A stretch of 37,463 nt of DNA from Rodentolepis nana (taxonomy: Eukaryota > Platyhelminthes > Cestoda > Cyclophyllidea > Hymenolepididae): positions 1 to 37,463 of the forward strand of contig UZAE01012553.1 of the NCBI GenBank assembly GCA_900617975.1, read 5' to 3'. Positions 1 to 11,663 of the stretch are shown in pieces. The first letter of the stretch is position 1, and every line of letters begins with the position of its first letter. The position numbers were made by a program, and so were the translations under genes. The notes beneath the pieces were generated by a model that was given only the letters and a program-made list of their open reading frames with translations, made no database searches and had not been told where the DNA came from.

Positions 1-281
1 TCTATTATCTTCGTTATTTTTCATTCTCTTTATCAGTTTTATTTGGCGGCTGGAAGATGACTTTCACTATGTTTCATACCAACTCTAAAGTAGAATCGTC
101 TTTGTTAACTCTCAGCTGCGAAATTTGTCAATGAAATTAATGAAAAATGTTAACCTTAGTCATGGCTATTCGAGCATAATGTCTTAGGGTTTCTTCACTG
201 TCAGACTACTAAATGTTCGCTGTCGGACCTTGTTCGGTGATTGCCAGGAGGTATACACTCAGCAACCTGATCATACGTTCA

Positions 282-636
282 ATTTCATTAAATATTTATT
301 TATTTATTTCAAATGGCAGGCGTTTTGATAGCTATCATTAGCCCTTTAGTTGACTTCGGGCTTCACAGAGGGAAGGGTCATCAAAGTAGCAGAAAGTCGA
401 GGAAGGGGAGCAGAAGGGCGATTCACGGATGTAAAAGAGGCAGACAGACACAAAGGTAGAGAAAAAGGCAAGATGAATGCTGTGGAAGGGGTTGAATATG
501 ACAAGCAGTCGGGCTATGGTAGTTTGAAGTGAGAAGTCAACTGCCAGTTAATAGACTTTTTTGCCGTATGAGTATACGTTGCCCAGGGTGCACCACGTGG
601 AGGTAAGTCTATCGCGCACCCCATTTCATTAAATAT
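282..636 (-). repeat. Short LINE-derived element, copy S1, with 14-bp target duplications
   Basis: The body runs from about 296 to 622 and is flanked by a perfect 14-bp direct repeat, ATTTCATTAAATAT (282-295 and 623-636), the mark of target-primed insertion. Read on the minus strand it starts GGGGTGCGCGATAGACTTAC and ends in the A/T tail AAATAAATAAATAAAT. Both ends match the ends of the LINE at 22.75-26.6 kb, so this is treated as a non-autonomous relative of it. The clean TSD makes this one of the youngest copies in the window. Confidence 0.85.
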
Positions 637-1520
637 ACTTAGCACTATTTTGTCGTTACTTTATTTGCTCCTAAAATGACCTTAATCGGAAGTTCACATT
701 TAGCTTAGATAAAAAGACGTACGAAGAACTACGAAGTGTATTCTATTTTCAGTAAACTCTATCCAATCAAATCAAGTAATCAATAAAATTTTCAATTTAA
801 CTGACCTTGTCAAATATGTATATTGACTTCCAAATCGTCGGTTTCAATTTCAAATTTTGATTTCAATATTCCAAATCATGTTAGCCCCTTCGGATCTATC
901 AATCCTTCAATTTAAATAAATGGTCAGCAAATTGGAGATATCACACATACCAACTCATTCAGAAACCAAAATAAAAATCAAATTTTGGCAAATTAGACAT
1001 TACAAAGTAAAGTATAACTAGTAAGATAAACTGGACAACTGAATACCATTGAAAACAAAGCTAAGCAATACTCCTGACTTGAAAATGGACCCTTATTAGA
1101 ACCGTCATTCTATTCAGTGCTGATCTATTTTTCATTTTCACGCTAAGAGGCTATCTAATTATCCCAAATCGACTTTTTGCGTTAGTAATAATTCTGGTCC
1201 TTCATGCTTCTGCGAATATGTGATTGAATTACAATGGTTATTCAAAATTTGTTAAATTAATTGTAGTTGATTTAGTAACTATTGAAAGAATGGGATAATT
1301 TGAGTCTCGTGAATACTTAAATTCCTTACATAAATTATCCGATCATCTTCTTTTTTCATTTTCAGGTATCTTCGACGAGAGAAGTATTCAGTTACCTTGG
1401 ATCTATTACAATTATCCATTTGCACACCTGAATTGTGTGTGAGCGTGAGTTTAAGCAACCAATTAAAATCTTGAAACTAGAAAAGCTTCGATAGTATGTG
1501 CTTAGCTAGCACAGGTAGCT
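637..1520. other. Intergenic, nothing recognised
   Basis: AT-rich sequence with stops in all frames. I see no repeat shared with the rest of the window. It ends at the promoter of the acidic-protein gene. Confidence 0.6.
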
Positions 1521-1530
1521 CTATGATGCG

Positions 1531-1538
1531 ATATAAAA
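1531..1538 (+). promoter_or_regulatory. TATA box of the acidic secreted protein gene
   Basis: CGATATAAAA lies about 68 bp before the ATG at 1600, which would place transcription start near 1560-1565 and give a 5' UTR of roughly 35-40 nt. The same CGATATAAAA decamer occurs at 5979-5988 without an obvious gene. Confidence 0.6.
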
Positions 1539-1599
1539 AGTGGTTTATGAGAGAGAATGTAACTTCAAACTCAAATACCAAAGCGCTTCTCGAGATATC

Positions 1600-2805
1600 A
1601 TGAGATTCTACCTGTTTTGGTTGATTTTTTCTGCTTTACTTGTCCTCAATTATGCAGGAAGAATTGGATTGAAAGATGATAGCGAACATGGAAAAAAAGG
1701 TGGTCCAGACGCGGTAAATGAAAACGACAATAATGAAGGAGGAAAGCCTGACGAAAAAGAGGATAAAGAGGACTCAGAGGAAGGTGAAGAAGACGACGAA
1801 GATGATGACGATGATGACGATGAAGATGATGACGATGATGATGAAGAGGAAGGTGGAAATAGCTTTGAAGACGGTGAATACAAAGAGGATGATGATAAAT
1901 TTACAGACGAAATCATGGGGGAAAAGAGTGAAAATGGTGATATAAGTGGAGATAATGATGATGAAGAAGAAGACAATGATGGAGAGGAAGACGACAACGA
2001 TGACGATGAAGGTGGTATTGGTGAAGGTGGAGATGAGGTTGATGATGGAGTAACAGGTGGTTCAGACGTGGCAAGTGAAAAAGATACTAATGAGGGAGAA
2101 ATGTATAACAAAAATGATGAGAACTCAGATGAAGGTGAAGAAGACGGTAAGGCTGAAAATGTTGTCGAGGAAGGGGAGGAGGAGGAAGAAAATGATGATG
2201 ATGATAAAGAGGGAGATGAAGATATAAATGAAGAAGATGAAGCTAAAGAGGATGATGATCAGGTTACAGACGGAAACATGCTGGAAAATAGTGAAAATGA
2301 TGCTGAAACTGAAGATTTTGATGATGAAAAAGAAGATGGAGACAATGTTGGAGAGAAAGATAACGGTGAAGAAGATGCTGAAGAGAATGAAGTCGACAAT
2401 GAACAGGAAAAGAATGCGGATGATGGTAAAAGCAACGAAGGCGATGGTGAAGGCGAAAAAGACATGGTTAAAGAAGATGGTGAACATGATGAAAAGGACG
2501 ATGATGAAGGTGAAAAAGAAGATGAAACTTCAGTTGAAAGTCTGCAGGAAAAGAATGTAGGCGGTGAAGAAGGCGAAAAAGACAACAAAGACGAAGGAGA
2601 CGATGATGATGAAGATAAGGATGAAGATGACGACGATGATGATGATGAGGAAGAAAATGAGGAAGAAGAAACGGACGATGGTGAAGAGGAAAGCAATGCT
2701 ACCCTTGAACTTGAGCAAAAAACGCATCCAGATGATTCTGATGGTGAGGTCAAAGTTGATGAAGGAGAAGTAGACGACGAGGAAGAGGGAGAAGCTGAAG
2801 ATTAA
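1600..2805 (+). CDS. Secreted Asp/Glu-rich repetitive protein, single exon
   Basis: A 401-aa product if translation starts at ATG 1600. That start is preferred over the longer open frame from 1540 because it begins directly with a signal peptide (MRFYLFWLIFSALLVLNYAG, residues 1-20) and sits at a normal distance from the TATA box. The mature protein is about half or more Asp and Glu, with runs of 6-7 Asp, some Lys, Gly and Asn, almost no hydrophobic residues and no cysteine. It is therefore expected to be disordered, strongly acidic and able to bind divalent cations or basic partners. The second block (from about residue 153) repeats the first with an offset of about 120 residues, shown by the pairs KEDDDKFTDEIM / KEDDDQVTDGNM and GGPDAVNENDN / GGSDVASEKDT. 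A smaller repeat begins at QEKN. No introns are visible. Function unknown; a secretory-gland, venom or mineral-binding protein are possibilities I cannot separate. Confidence 0.8.
   Translation: MRFYLFWLIFSALLVLNYAGRIGLKDDSEHGKKGGPDAVNENDNNEGGKPDEKEDKEDSEEGEEDDEDDDDDDDEDDDDDDEEEGGNSFEDGEYKEDDDKFTDEIMGEKSENGDISGDNDDEEEDNDGEEDDNDDDEGGIGEGGDEVDDGVTGGSDVASEKDTNEGEMYNKNDENSDEGEEDGKAENVVEEGEEEEENDDDDKEGDEDINEEDEAKEDDDQVTDGNMLENSENDAETEDFDDEKEDGDNVGEKDNGEEDAEENEVDNEQEKNADDGKSNEGDGEGEKDMVKEDGEHDEKDDDEGEKEDETSVESLQEKNVGGEEGEKDNKDEGDDDDEDKDEDDDDDDDEEENEEEETDDGEEESNATLELEQKTHPDDSDGEVKVDEGEVDDEEEGEAED
1700..2420 (+). repeat. Internal tandem duplication inside the acidic gene, period about 360 bp
   Basis: The stretch from about 1700 (GGTGGTCCAGACG) recurs at about 2056 (GGTGGTTCAGACG). 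The stretch at about 1882 (AAAGAGGATGATGAT) recurs at about 2244, so the offset is near 357-363 bp. The copies have diverged mainly through gain and loss of GAT/GAA codons. Confidence 0.7.
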
Positions 2806-3551
2806 GTTGTTTCTTATGTTCTATGAATCTTCCCATTTACATGACCATTTTGTTTCAATGATTTAATTTACTGGTCACAGAAAAGAGTAATTTGTTAATC
2901 AACGTTTTGCCAACATTTTATTTTTTATCTCTGTGTTAGATAAGGTAGCATTGACTACTGTGTATGGCATTCGAATGATTTAATTTTCGTAACAAATGTC
3001 AAACGTGATAAGTCAATTATAGATATAGGGTCAACTTACACTAAAATTATCTAAGGTAAATTGGTATCCAGCGGGAATATGTAAATTTAAACGAAAGAAG
3101 CTAATATTTTGAAGTAGATAAAGCTCAACTTAAAATCTGCTAGGTATTACTATCTTTTCCGTTAATTGTGGTTACTTAATTTGCATACAATTTTAAGTTA
3201 CTATTTCTTCTCTTGATAATCTGGGTTTATTAGATTCTATCAAACAATAGAATACACATAGATTAAAACACGGTACAAAACTTCATACTTAAACTCCATA
3301 CAAATAAAAGAAGCAAGCTTTAATGTATATGAATTGCGAATTTGCGTGTGAAAAATACGCACCAATGCTACTTTTACTAAAATCATCCCAAAAAATGTTT
3401 ATTTTTTACAGTTTCTGCATAATGGTTGAAAGTATTTTAGCTGCAGAAAAACATGTTATCGTCGTATTGTGCAATTTTAAAACCTGTTATTTTAATAATC
3501 CTATGCCATTACATCATCATATGCTTATATTTTCGCACACAAACTCAGTCT
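2806..3551. other. 3' flank of the acidic gene and intergenic DNA
   Basis: No canonical AATAAA lies close behind the stop at 2803-2805; the first I see is AATAAA at about 3303. A 77-aa open frame at 3323-3556 has no signal peptide or recognisable motif and is not called. Confidence 0.5.
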
Positions 3552-4054
3552 TGTAGGGGATTGCTGCACTAGTAAAGCCTAACTGACTCAGAAATCACTG
3601 TGGCAGATTCTCCTACATCTAGCTAGACTCCCAGAACCGGCAGATTCTCCAACGTCTAGCTAGACTCCCAGAACCAGGGAGATTCTCCTACATCTAGCTA
3701 GACTCCCAGAACCAGCTAAACCATAGCCCAGCTATAAAGGAAACAGACGAGTAGCACGGAGAATTCTCCTACATCTAGCTAGACTCCCAGAACTAGCTAA
3801 GCTAAAGCCCATCTATAGAGGAAACAAATGAATAGCGCGGAGCACGTTTATTCAATAGGATTATTGTGAGTATAAAGTACATGCAGGGAGCGTAATTATG
3901 ATTAGCATAGCTGATTAGGTTAAACGAACGGAGGCTACTGATTGGCCATTGTTTGTATGGTCGCTGCATACAGAGTTGTACGGCCGCACCTCCCAATCCT
4001 GGCGAGCAGACATGCAGGCACACGATGACGCACTCAGCGATAACGCGTCCCACA
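3552..4054 (-). repeat. Solo LTR-like repeat, copy L1
   Basis: Begins TGTAGGGGATTGC and ends GTCCCACA on the plus strand, and matches L2 (33774-34409) and L3 (35080-35415). On the minus strand it has the order of a retroviral-type LTR: 5' TGTGGGACGC, a TATA-like CTTTATACT, then AATAAACGTGCTCC about 25 nt later, then the U5-like end. It is longer (503 bp) than L3 (336 bp) because of an internal 37-bp minisatellite. I see no matching 4-bp duplication at its borders (GTCT / ATAC), so it is older or rearranged. No internal retroelement genes lie nearby. Confidence 0.65.
3604..3796. repeat. 37-bp minisatellite within LTR copy L1
   Basis: The unit CAGATTCTCCTACATCTAGC plus AGACTCCCAGAACC starts at 3604, 3641 and 3678 and again near 3759. 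The last copy sits inside a larger duplicated block that also carries the AGCTAAGC...CCCAGCTAT part. L2 and L3 have a single unit. Confidence 0.8.
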
Positions 4055-4688
4055 ATACTCACCCCCCTCCCCTAGCGCGTTTGTAGGGAGCTGAAAGGTA
4101 AAGAAAATGCTCGACAATTAGTTAATGTATGGTCACTGCACCAGAATTGTAGGGCGCACCTTCCAATTTACAGTCTGATAAAATAAAAAAATAGGGAACT
4201 CCAAAGCTCAAGATCATTTATTATTGGACTATTGAAAATAACGGCATCTTCTCAAATTTTCTCATTTATTGGACTAATAAATTCCCTTTTTAGTAACTTT
4301 AGGGCAGAGAACTGCCCCACGGATAAATCTGCGAATCCGTTAACTATATACTCCATATCAGCAAATTCATTCTTTCTCTGCACACCCCGTAGAAAAAGGA
4401 TGAAATGAATTAATGTTTAAAGGATTAATTAATTTGCTCATCTGAATAAAAGAGCGTGTCAGAGTTTTTATTTTGTGTTTGCTTGAAATGTACTCAATCA
4501 ACACGAACAAAGAATATTGATTTTGCTTTTTTTACGATCGCTTCTTTCTTGATAAATCAGATTTCACTTGATTACTCTGAGGATACAGTAATTAGAAGAC
4601 TGCATTTGCAGATCATCTACTCTTGCCTTGTCCACGTTCTCTTTCTCTATTTTTCGACATCCTCCCTCCCATATTTCCATTGTTTTTT

Positions 4689-4701
4689 AGGTATATAAAT
4701 T
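4689..4701 (+). promoter_or_regulatory. Orphan TATA promoter motif AGGTATATAAATT
   Basis: These 13 bases are identical to the promoter of the six-exon gene at 29139-29151. No signal-peptide reading frame follows within 150 bp, so this is either a decayed gene start or chance in AT-rich DNA. Confidence 0.25.
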
Positions 4702-5980
4702 GGTTTCTCTTCAATCACGACGTTCGGATCTATAAAAGTGATTTTCTGTCGATTGTAGTAACCATAGTACCAACCAGAGCTTGTCTGCGCTCACTACGTT
4801 GGGACATATGTCGAGTGGACTTATTCCCTGAAAGTCCGATTGGGGCGAGGAGGAGGGGAAGGAGGGGGTAAATTATTATTTTTCCTTGTGACAGTTTCCT
4901 TAGGATATAGCATTGCTTGAGAATTTCGTAACCATGAAAACGCCTTGCTTGTTATCTAAAGCTCAATCGCAACTTATAATTTCTTTTGTGTGTTCACAAA
5001 TATTGCCAAGATTTTGCCTTTCTTGTGGAATGCAGACGATTAAAGTGGAATTTGCTTAACGTAATATTTTGCTCAGATAAAAAGTTTAATGAAATATGAA
5101 TTCCGAGTTGTACAAAGTACCTTAATAAAGTCTCGTTGAATTTTCACTTAAATTGTTTAGTATTTGTTAACAAAGCTTTCTTACAACCAATTGGTGCATT
5201 TGATAGGATCTCCGTATTAACGAACCCACTGTCAGCCACCGATTTTTCCATTAATGCCAATATGATATAACAATTGATGTGCTCAAATTAGTAGTCATGA
5301 TTGATAAAGTTAGTTAACCTCCGATAGCAAGATTTTTAAGCTGGAAAGTCAAGTCTGCATAATTATGGCCTCTTTTTTGCAAGTCTGCTGATGTAGTGGA
5401 CTCGGAGTGAGAATTCCTCAGGAAATTCGCATCTGAGGTTAAATTGGCTCATTGAATCGACGTGTATTGTGTCAAGACTATCTAAGGAAATATATAGACC
5501 TACGTAAGGCAGCGTACTGTCTAACATAATGGACCCACGTTGAAACTCTAAAGCACTGAAATCTTGTCATTTATTAGGATAGAAGCACTTTTTTCAGGAA
5601 TTCAGGAGTTTGGTCCTGAGGATGGCTGGTGACTTTTTTCCAACAAACCCATGTATAATGGTTTTCATTAATTATACTTAACAATACCTTTAGTTAGGAT
5701 AAGCGTGAAATCTCGAAACTGTAACATTCTGCAAGAGCCCCAAATTCTTCCCAAAAATACCACAATTAAATTATTCTAAAGTTGAACTATTGCATATGAA
5801 TCGTTTTCACAATCATTCCTCTTCCTCCGATAATTCAATAAAATATGTTAGAAGGTCCAAATCATTACTGAGGGTTATCCTAATTTTTGACAATTAAAAA
5901 TTTTGACTCGCCGCTAATTGACTTGGCAGTCGGGGAATAAATATGAAAACACGTTAAGAATAGAAACAGATCTGGCACGA

Positions 5981-5987
5981 TATAAAA
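5981..5987 (+). promoter_or_regulatory. Orphan TATA motif followed by a 13-codon frame
   Basis: CGATATAAAA (5979-5988), identical to the decamer before the acidic gene, is followed 35 bp later by an ATG at 6016 that opens only 13 codons (MAKTRTSVEESRN, then stop). Could be a dead gene start, a non-coding transcript or a first exon whose continuation I cannot see. Confidence 0.25.
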
Positions 5988-8955
5988 GGCTTATCAACTC
6001 TATAAATTACAAGTGATGGCGAAAACGAGAACAAGCGTTGAAGAAAGTAGAAATTAAGTTGAGAGGAATCAATTCCATAAATTTAAATATTCAGTGAAAG
6101 TATGAAGTATTTGACACTTATATGAACCTATAGAATTTATTAAAGACGCTTTCTGTTATACTATTATAAATTTTTGAAGACGATTTTGATCCTATAAATG
6201 AAAAAATCGGAGTAAAATCTTGTAAATTTTAGCAATGGAAAGACGTAGAGAAGAGGAATAAGGATATGTGAGGTGAGAGAACACCATGAAAATACCATCT
6301 TCTGGAACCCTGACTAGTCACAAATTTATGGAGAAGTTTATTCAACTCACCCAAACAGTTTAGCAAAGTGCTCGATAGGTAGTGTAGTCTTTCAAACCAG
6401 TGGAAATGCCATCCAATGTGCTAATACGTTCTGCGATTTTCAGAGGGATTAATAAATGGTCTGATTGCATTTATGTGATTCAGGTTAAAACTGGTTCCTC
6501 AACTTTATGATTTAGAAGGAACAAGACGTAGCATTCAAGTGAACCTAAGAAAGCAGATACGCTAAAGTAGTGCGAGAAGGAATATCTACATATATCACAC
6601 TTTAAAAGGGGATTTATTTCATAAATATCATTAAAAAATTTCTGTGCATTAACCATAATAAAAGTTATATTTTTGTTATGAACCGCTAGTGCCATGATTG
6701 ACAGGGGATCCTTAAGAAATTGTACTGATTTTAAGCACAACTAAGCAATTCCACATTACAGAATTTCCACATTACCATGTCTCAACAAGGTGCACATTTA
6801 GTATTGAAAAAAAACATTTTATATCCTCCGCAATTTTCAACCATAATCTAAGTTACTTGGTTCTAATAAAAAGACATTCCAAGAAACGGGTTTTAGCCGT
6901 TGGAAACTTAAAAATCTTACAATTTAAAATTGATTTTGTATACAATATATATGCATCATTTTTCGCAATGTTTAACAATGCCTAGTTGACATATATATTG
7001 ACCTTAAGTTTAAAATCGATATTTTTATTGGAGATTCGAATTCAAGATTCAAATCATGCTTGTCTATAACCGAAATTTGGAAAGTATCGTTAACTTCAAG
7101 GGAGATGGAAATTTACATTGCCATTATTGAAAATCAATGAAAAGAGATATTCGAAATATCGATTTTTAATTATTCAATCTGTCAGAAACTTATACAATAA
7201 ATAGACATTGCTTTTTATAAACTCAGTACATTGAATACAGACGATAAGTAGGTAAAATTCAACTGTTCTTTTCATTATTTCCGAGAGTATATTGGTCTAA
7301 TTTGCAGCGCATTTTCCCCTAATATTTTTGGCTGAATCCGAATTCGTTAATTTCAAATTATATTGAATAATCGTTTACTAAAGTTTAATCAAGCAATTTG
7401 ATGCGCATTCTATCTTCTAATTGCCGATTATTTTGTGCTTAATGCAGCGTAACGCGATTATGATTTGAAAATAAACCAATTTTTCATGATAATTTTGAAT
7501 GGCTGATTTACAAACATAAATCTAAGTTATATCAGTTAAGAGAATCTGCTCATTCGATAACAAATAGGCTTTGGAACGTATAGCGCTATCAAGATGTTGA
7601 AAGAGATTTCTCATGATCTAGAAAATGGTGGAAAGTGCCCCACGCTAACGATGGCGTAATGAGTAAGCGCGAGTGGGTATCCAGGGTCTACTCAGTCAAT
7701 CAGTGATTAAACTTTATACGAATTCCCTAGACGTAATACCTTCTGAGATCAACCTACTTTGGATGTATATTAGCTAATTTACACTAGAGGATACTGCTGG
7801 AGTCTGCAGTTAGATTGACTACTAAGAGGTCAAATAAATTAAACCCCAAGCTCATATATGTAGTAGTCTTGAGAATATAATTTCTTCAGTGTCGTTTGCT
7901 AACTATTATGTCAACGTGAATAACTATTTGAAGTAAAAAATGGTTAATAATAGGATGTGTGATGAGATATTATCATTCCATTTCAAGAAGGATCCACTCA
8001 CGAATGATGAGACGGTATTATGCAGGCGTCTTTTTGCCTTTTTTCAAATTTTTAAAAGCTGTTTGAATAGTACCTTATGGCATTGATTTTAAATTTAATA
8101 GACTACGAAAGTTGCAGACGTTGGCCCTGATGTACAAGATTTTAACATAAAATAACTTTTGATGGACGTTTCCTTAACCTTAACGGTTCAGAAATTTTAC
8201 TTATCAATTCAGTTTTAATTCTATCTGTTATGGCACCCCTCTCATAATCTAATTTGAAAACTTTTGCTATGTGTGAGCAACTATTTATAACAGCTCATTA
8301 TAGCTTTCTGCTGTAAAGGCAATAGAAAGGGGTGTACAGGTTTAAAATGATCCTACTTATATTTAATTTAAGTGAAATGAGTAACTAAATTGCCTCAAAA
8401 CGATATTGACCACTACACCAGTTTGAGCCACTCAAGATAGTTTAATGCAAATTATGGTCCAACACAAGTAACTGCAAGAGGGTATGCAAATTAGCTCGCC
8501 TTTATAAAGAACACACAAAGGAATTTGTGCAAAATCAAAGTTTTATTCGAGTCTAAAATAGATAATTTTTCAAAGATAACTTTTGAACGAACTCTCCCTC
8601 CTAACGGATAATATGATTGAAATTAGAATGCAGAGATACCTTAGAATTTTTGCCAGTAGATAAATAAGAGACCTGTCAGTAGCAAAGTATGAGTGTAATT
8701 TAAAATTTTAACCATAAAAAAGATTAAGATCTATTGAAATCTGTTTTGTTTACAACATGCAAGATATTGTCACTCTGCTGACAAGTCCATTAAGAAATAA
8801 AAATAAAACCCCCCTATGTCATATGTTTGAATAATTCCGATAAACGCTTTCCTGTCGATTATGTTGCATCGATCCATTAAATTTATATAAAGTACCACTT
8901 TTCCTTCCAATTGCTTGGAGCATAGGTCAGTGTCATCACTATCAATGATGAAATT

Positions 8956-9294
8956 CATCTGAAATATTTATTTATTTCAAATGATTGGATTATGATAGTT
9001 ATCATTAGCTCTTTATTTGACTTTGGGCTTCACAGTGGTTAGGAACATCAAAGCCACAAAGAGTTTGAAGGGGTGAACAGAGGTGTGATTCACGGTTGCA
9101 GAAGAGAGAGAGATAAAAAGGTAGAGGAAAAAGTACGGTGAGTACCGTGAAGCTGGTGGAATACGACCTACAGTGGGGTCATGGAAGTTTGAAGACAGAA
9201 GGCAACCGTCGGTTTATAGACTTGCCGTTTGAGTAAACGCGACCTAGGGTGTACCACGTTGAGGTAAGTCTATCGCGCACCCATGCATTTGAAA
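8956..9294 (-). repeat. Short LINE-derived element, copy S2
   Basis: Body about 8965-9282, same family as S1, with the A/T tail at its plus-strand left end and the GGGTGCGCGATAG end at right. Imperfect 9-bp flanking repeat CATCTGAAA / CATTTGAAA (8956-8964, 9286-9294). More diverged than S1. Confidence 0.8.
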
Positions 9295-11618
9295 GATAAT
9301 GTAAATCGATAGCTCCATAATTTAATTCATGATAGCTGCAACTGGAAGGTTTCTTGAAATGAGTTCATTAAATGAAAAGTCAGAACTATTTGGTGGAACT
9401 AAAATATTTTATGAACTGAAGATGATGGAAATGTAAACAGAGGGATAACTTTTTTCTCGAAACACAAAATGAAGTGCACCTTATCAACGGACAAATCAAA
9501 ACTTTAATTTCATAAAAAAATTAATTAAAATTTGGTATAATTTGGATAGAAATGATTAATTAATGCGCTGCATTTTAAAATACATTTATCAGCACAAGAA
9601 ATCACCTCCAGATAACTCTGACCTCCGAAAAAAATTAATTGACCTTTTGAATTAATGTGTTAAATTTAGATTTAACGTCTGAATTTGGAATTGAGATAGA
9701 TGACTCTTTATTCAATATGATAAGCTATTGGATGAGCAAAAAAACACAAATTTCAGGGTCTGACTGGAGAATAACACGAGGGCAAATGCCTAAAATAGTT
9801 CATTACTTTGGAAAGAAACCGAAGTTTTGAAGTTATTTTCATCTTTCTAATTAGTAAGAGACTGTCGTATTTAAAAATAATCTATTAAGCACTATTTGCA
9901 ATCAAGGAACTGTCAATTGGGTAAATATTGACCACCTCGCTCCAAAAACCACATGAATTCAGATGTGTTGATGCGTTGAGAATTCAATCAACACCATTTC
10001 ATTCCATTCTCACCATAAATCAATTTAATTTTATCCTAAACAATTAAAACTAATATATTTCTGCATTAATTATTGTAAAATAAATAACAAATAGTTGTTT
10101 ACATGTGATTGAGGCACTCGGAAGTCAAAGTGACAAGATGTTGTCGATAAATTAGAAATGAAAGGAGTTTAAAAAATGCGGCATAGAGGAGTACATTATG
10201 GTAGTTTTGGCCTGGCTAAGAACAATGTTGGTTGACTTCTTTTAAAGCAATATTTAGTAAAATTTTACCAATTCAAGAAAAATGTTTGTTTTGAAATATT
10301 TGTTTTTTTCAAAGTTATTGAAAGGAAATATCAATTTCTATTCACTATTAAAACGTAATTGATCGAGTATAACGTCTTTAGCGAATACAGACCGTTGAAT
10401 CCCTATTGAGTAACCTGTCGCAATGATCTGAGTTACTCGTGTTTACTTGCCATCTCTAAAAAAAACACAAGTTTAATTTATTTCTTAGCTCTCCCCTAGT
10501 AAACCAATAAATAAGTGAGATGAATTCAATCACTAGTGGTTACTCATTAGCAGAAAACAGGTTCTCATTATTTCAAAGCTATATTTTTTTGGAAAATTAA
10601 ACTTACAATTTGGTGATTTAAGTCAACAGAAGTTAAATTCCACCGCTTTACTGTCTTATCGGTGCCAAATTATTAATTAAATTCATGCAGATTAGACATT
10701 AATACACATAGCACAAAACTACGTGGATCGTAAAATTAGACGCCCACTTTCCCACTCTTACTCCCTTAACTGCCTTTTACGAGGACTCTGATAACTCCCA
10801 CTTTTAAACCCATTTCACTAGTAAATGAATCATCAGTGCTTAAAGTACACGGTGTCAATAACTTTTATCACCTTCTGGGATTGAATTTGAGAATTGCAGT
10901 TATAGAGAATGAGCAATTTAAAATCCACCATGTGAATCTGCATAGATCCTCATCGTAATTAACTTGTAAGGTAAGAGGCAAAGCGCACGTTAAAATTGGA
11001 AATCACAAGGTAAAACTAGAAAACATGATCCGTTAAAATTTTGGAGTAATTGGCAAGAAGGCGATAGACTAGGAATATACTGGAACTTAGTGATGAACTA
11101 TTACATTGTATTGACAAAATTATTTTTTTATTAAATTTCCTCTTCTTCTTCAGAATTTACTTTGCACTAAAAAGATGAGCAAATTCACAATCTTCCTATC
11201 TCAAACTTCAGTTGTCTGTAGACATTCGTTTTGAGGTTATACAGTCCTTGTTGACCAGTTGATTTAATTAAGTGATTAGTTCATTTAATTCTTTTTTCAA
11301 GTAGGATCACAAAGATGGGATATAGAAAATACTCTGTGCATTATGAAATTCATTTTATAGAAATCAAAACGAACCCTCAAAATTAACTAAGTATAAATCA
11401 ACATAGATGACTTAAAAACCAACTCTATTTTCGTAAATTTTAAATAAGAACTAAAGATAATTCGATATGCCAATTAGCTGTTTTTGAAATAATATTTCTT
11501 GCTGTTAATGGTATTTGCCTACAGTTGCAAAATCTGCCTAATTCAATTTTTTTCTTAGCAAATTTCAAACTCTGACTGTCTAGACTAATTATGAGAATTA
11601 ATTTGATCGACACAGGGT
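9295..11618. other. Intergenic, nothing recognised
   Basis: 2.3 kb of AT-rich DNA with no open frame of interest, no shared repeat and no promoter-like signal that I would defend. Confidence 0.55.
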
Positions 11619-11619
11619 A

Positions 11620-11625
11620 TTTATT
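11620..11625 (-). terminator. Polyadenylation signal AATAAA of the 100-aa secreted protein gene
   Basis: AATAAA on the minus strand about 40 nt past the stop codon at 11664-11666. The position is normal for a short 3' UTR. Confidence 0.5.
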
Positions 11626-11663
11626 ATTATTGATTTATGCATGTATTAAAATACTGATGCAAT

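Larger units (their letters stand above)
4055..8955. other. Long intergenic stretch with two orphan TATA motifs
   Basis: Apart from the promoter-like sites at 4689-4701 and 5981-5987, I find no supported gene in these 4.9 kb. Open frames at 4456-4871, 6480-6740 (minus) and 8770-8958 (minus) are short and lack signal peptides or known motifs. A piece near 4082-4170 (TTGTAGGGAGC, GGTCACTGCACCAGAATTGT) resembles scrambled fragments of the LTR family. Confidence 0.5.

Noticed and set aside
350..532. 60-aa frame within 296-622
   Set aside because: It lies entirely inside short retroelement S1 and is not conserved as a frame in the other copies.
1650..2773. Long Ser-rich, Met/Lys-rich and Phe/Ile-rich frames on both strands across the acidic gene
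   Set aside because: They are alternate-frame readings of the same GAT/GAA repeats; only the frame with the signal peptide and promoter makes sense.
3802..4062. 86-aa minus-strand frame
   Set aside because: It is the sense strand of LTR copy L1; matching frames are broken in L2 and L3.
6480..6740. 86-aa minus-strand frame
   Set aside because: No signal peptide, promoter, splice sites or recognised motif; random frames of this length occur in 37 kb.
8770..8958. 62-aa minus-strand frame preceded by a TTTCAG acceptor-like site
   Set aside because: The acceptor-like bases come from the tail border of repeat S2 and there is no upstream exon or known motif, although the composition looks protein-like.
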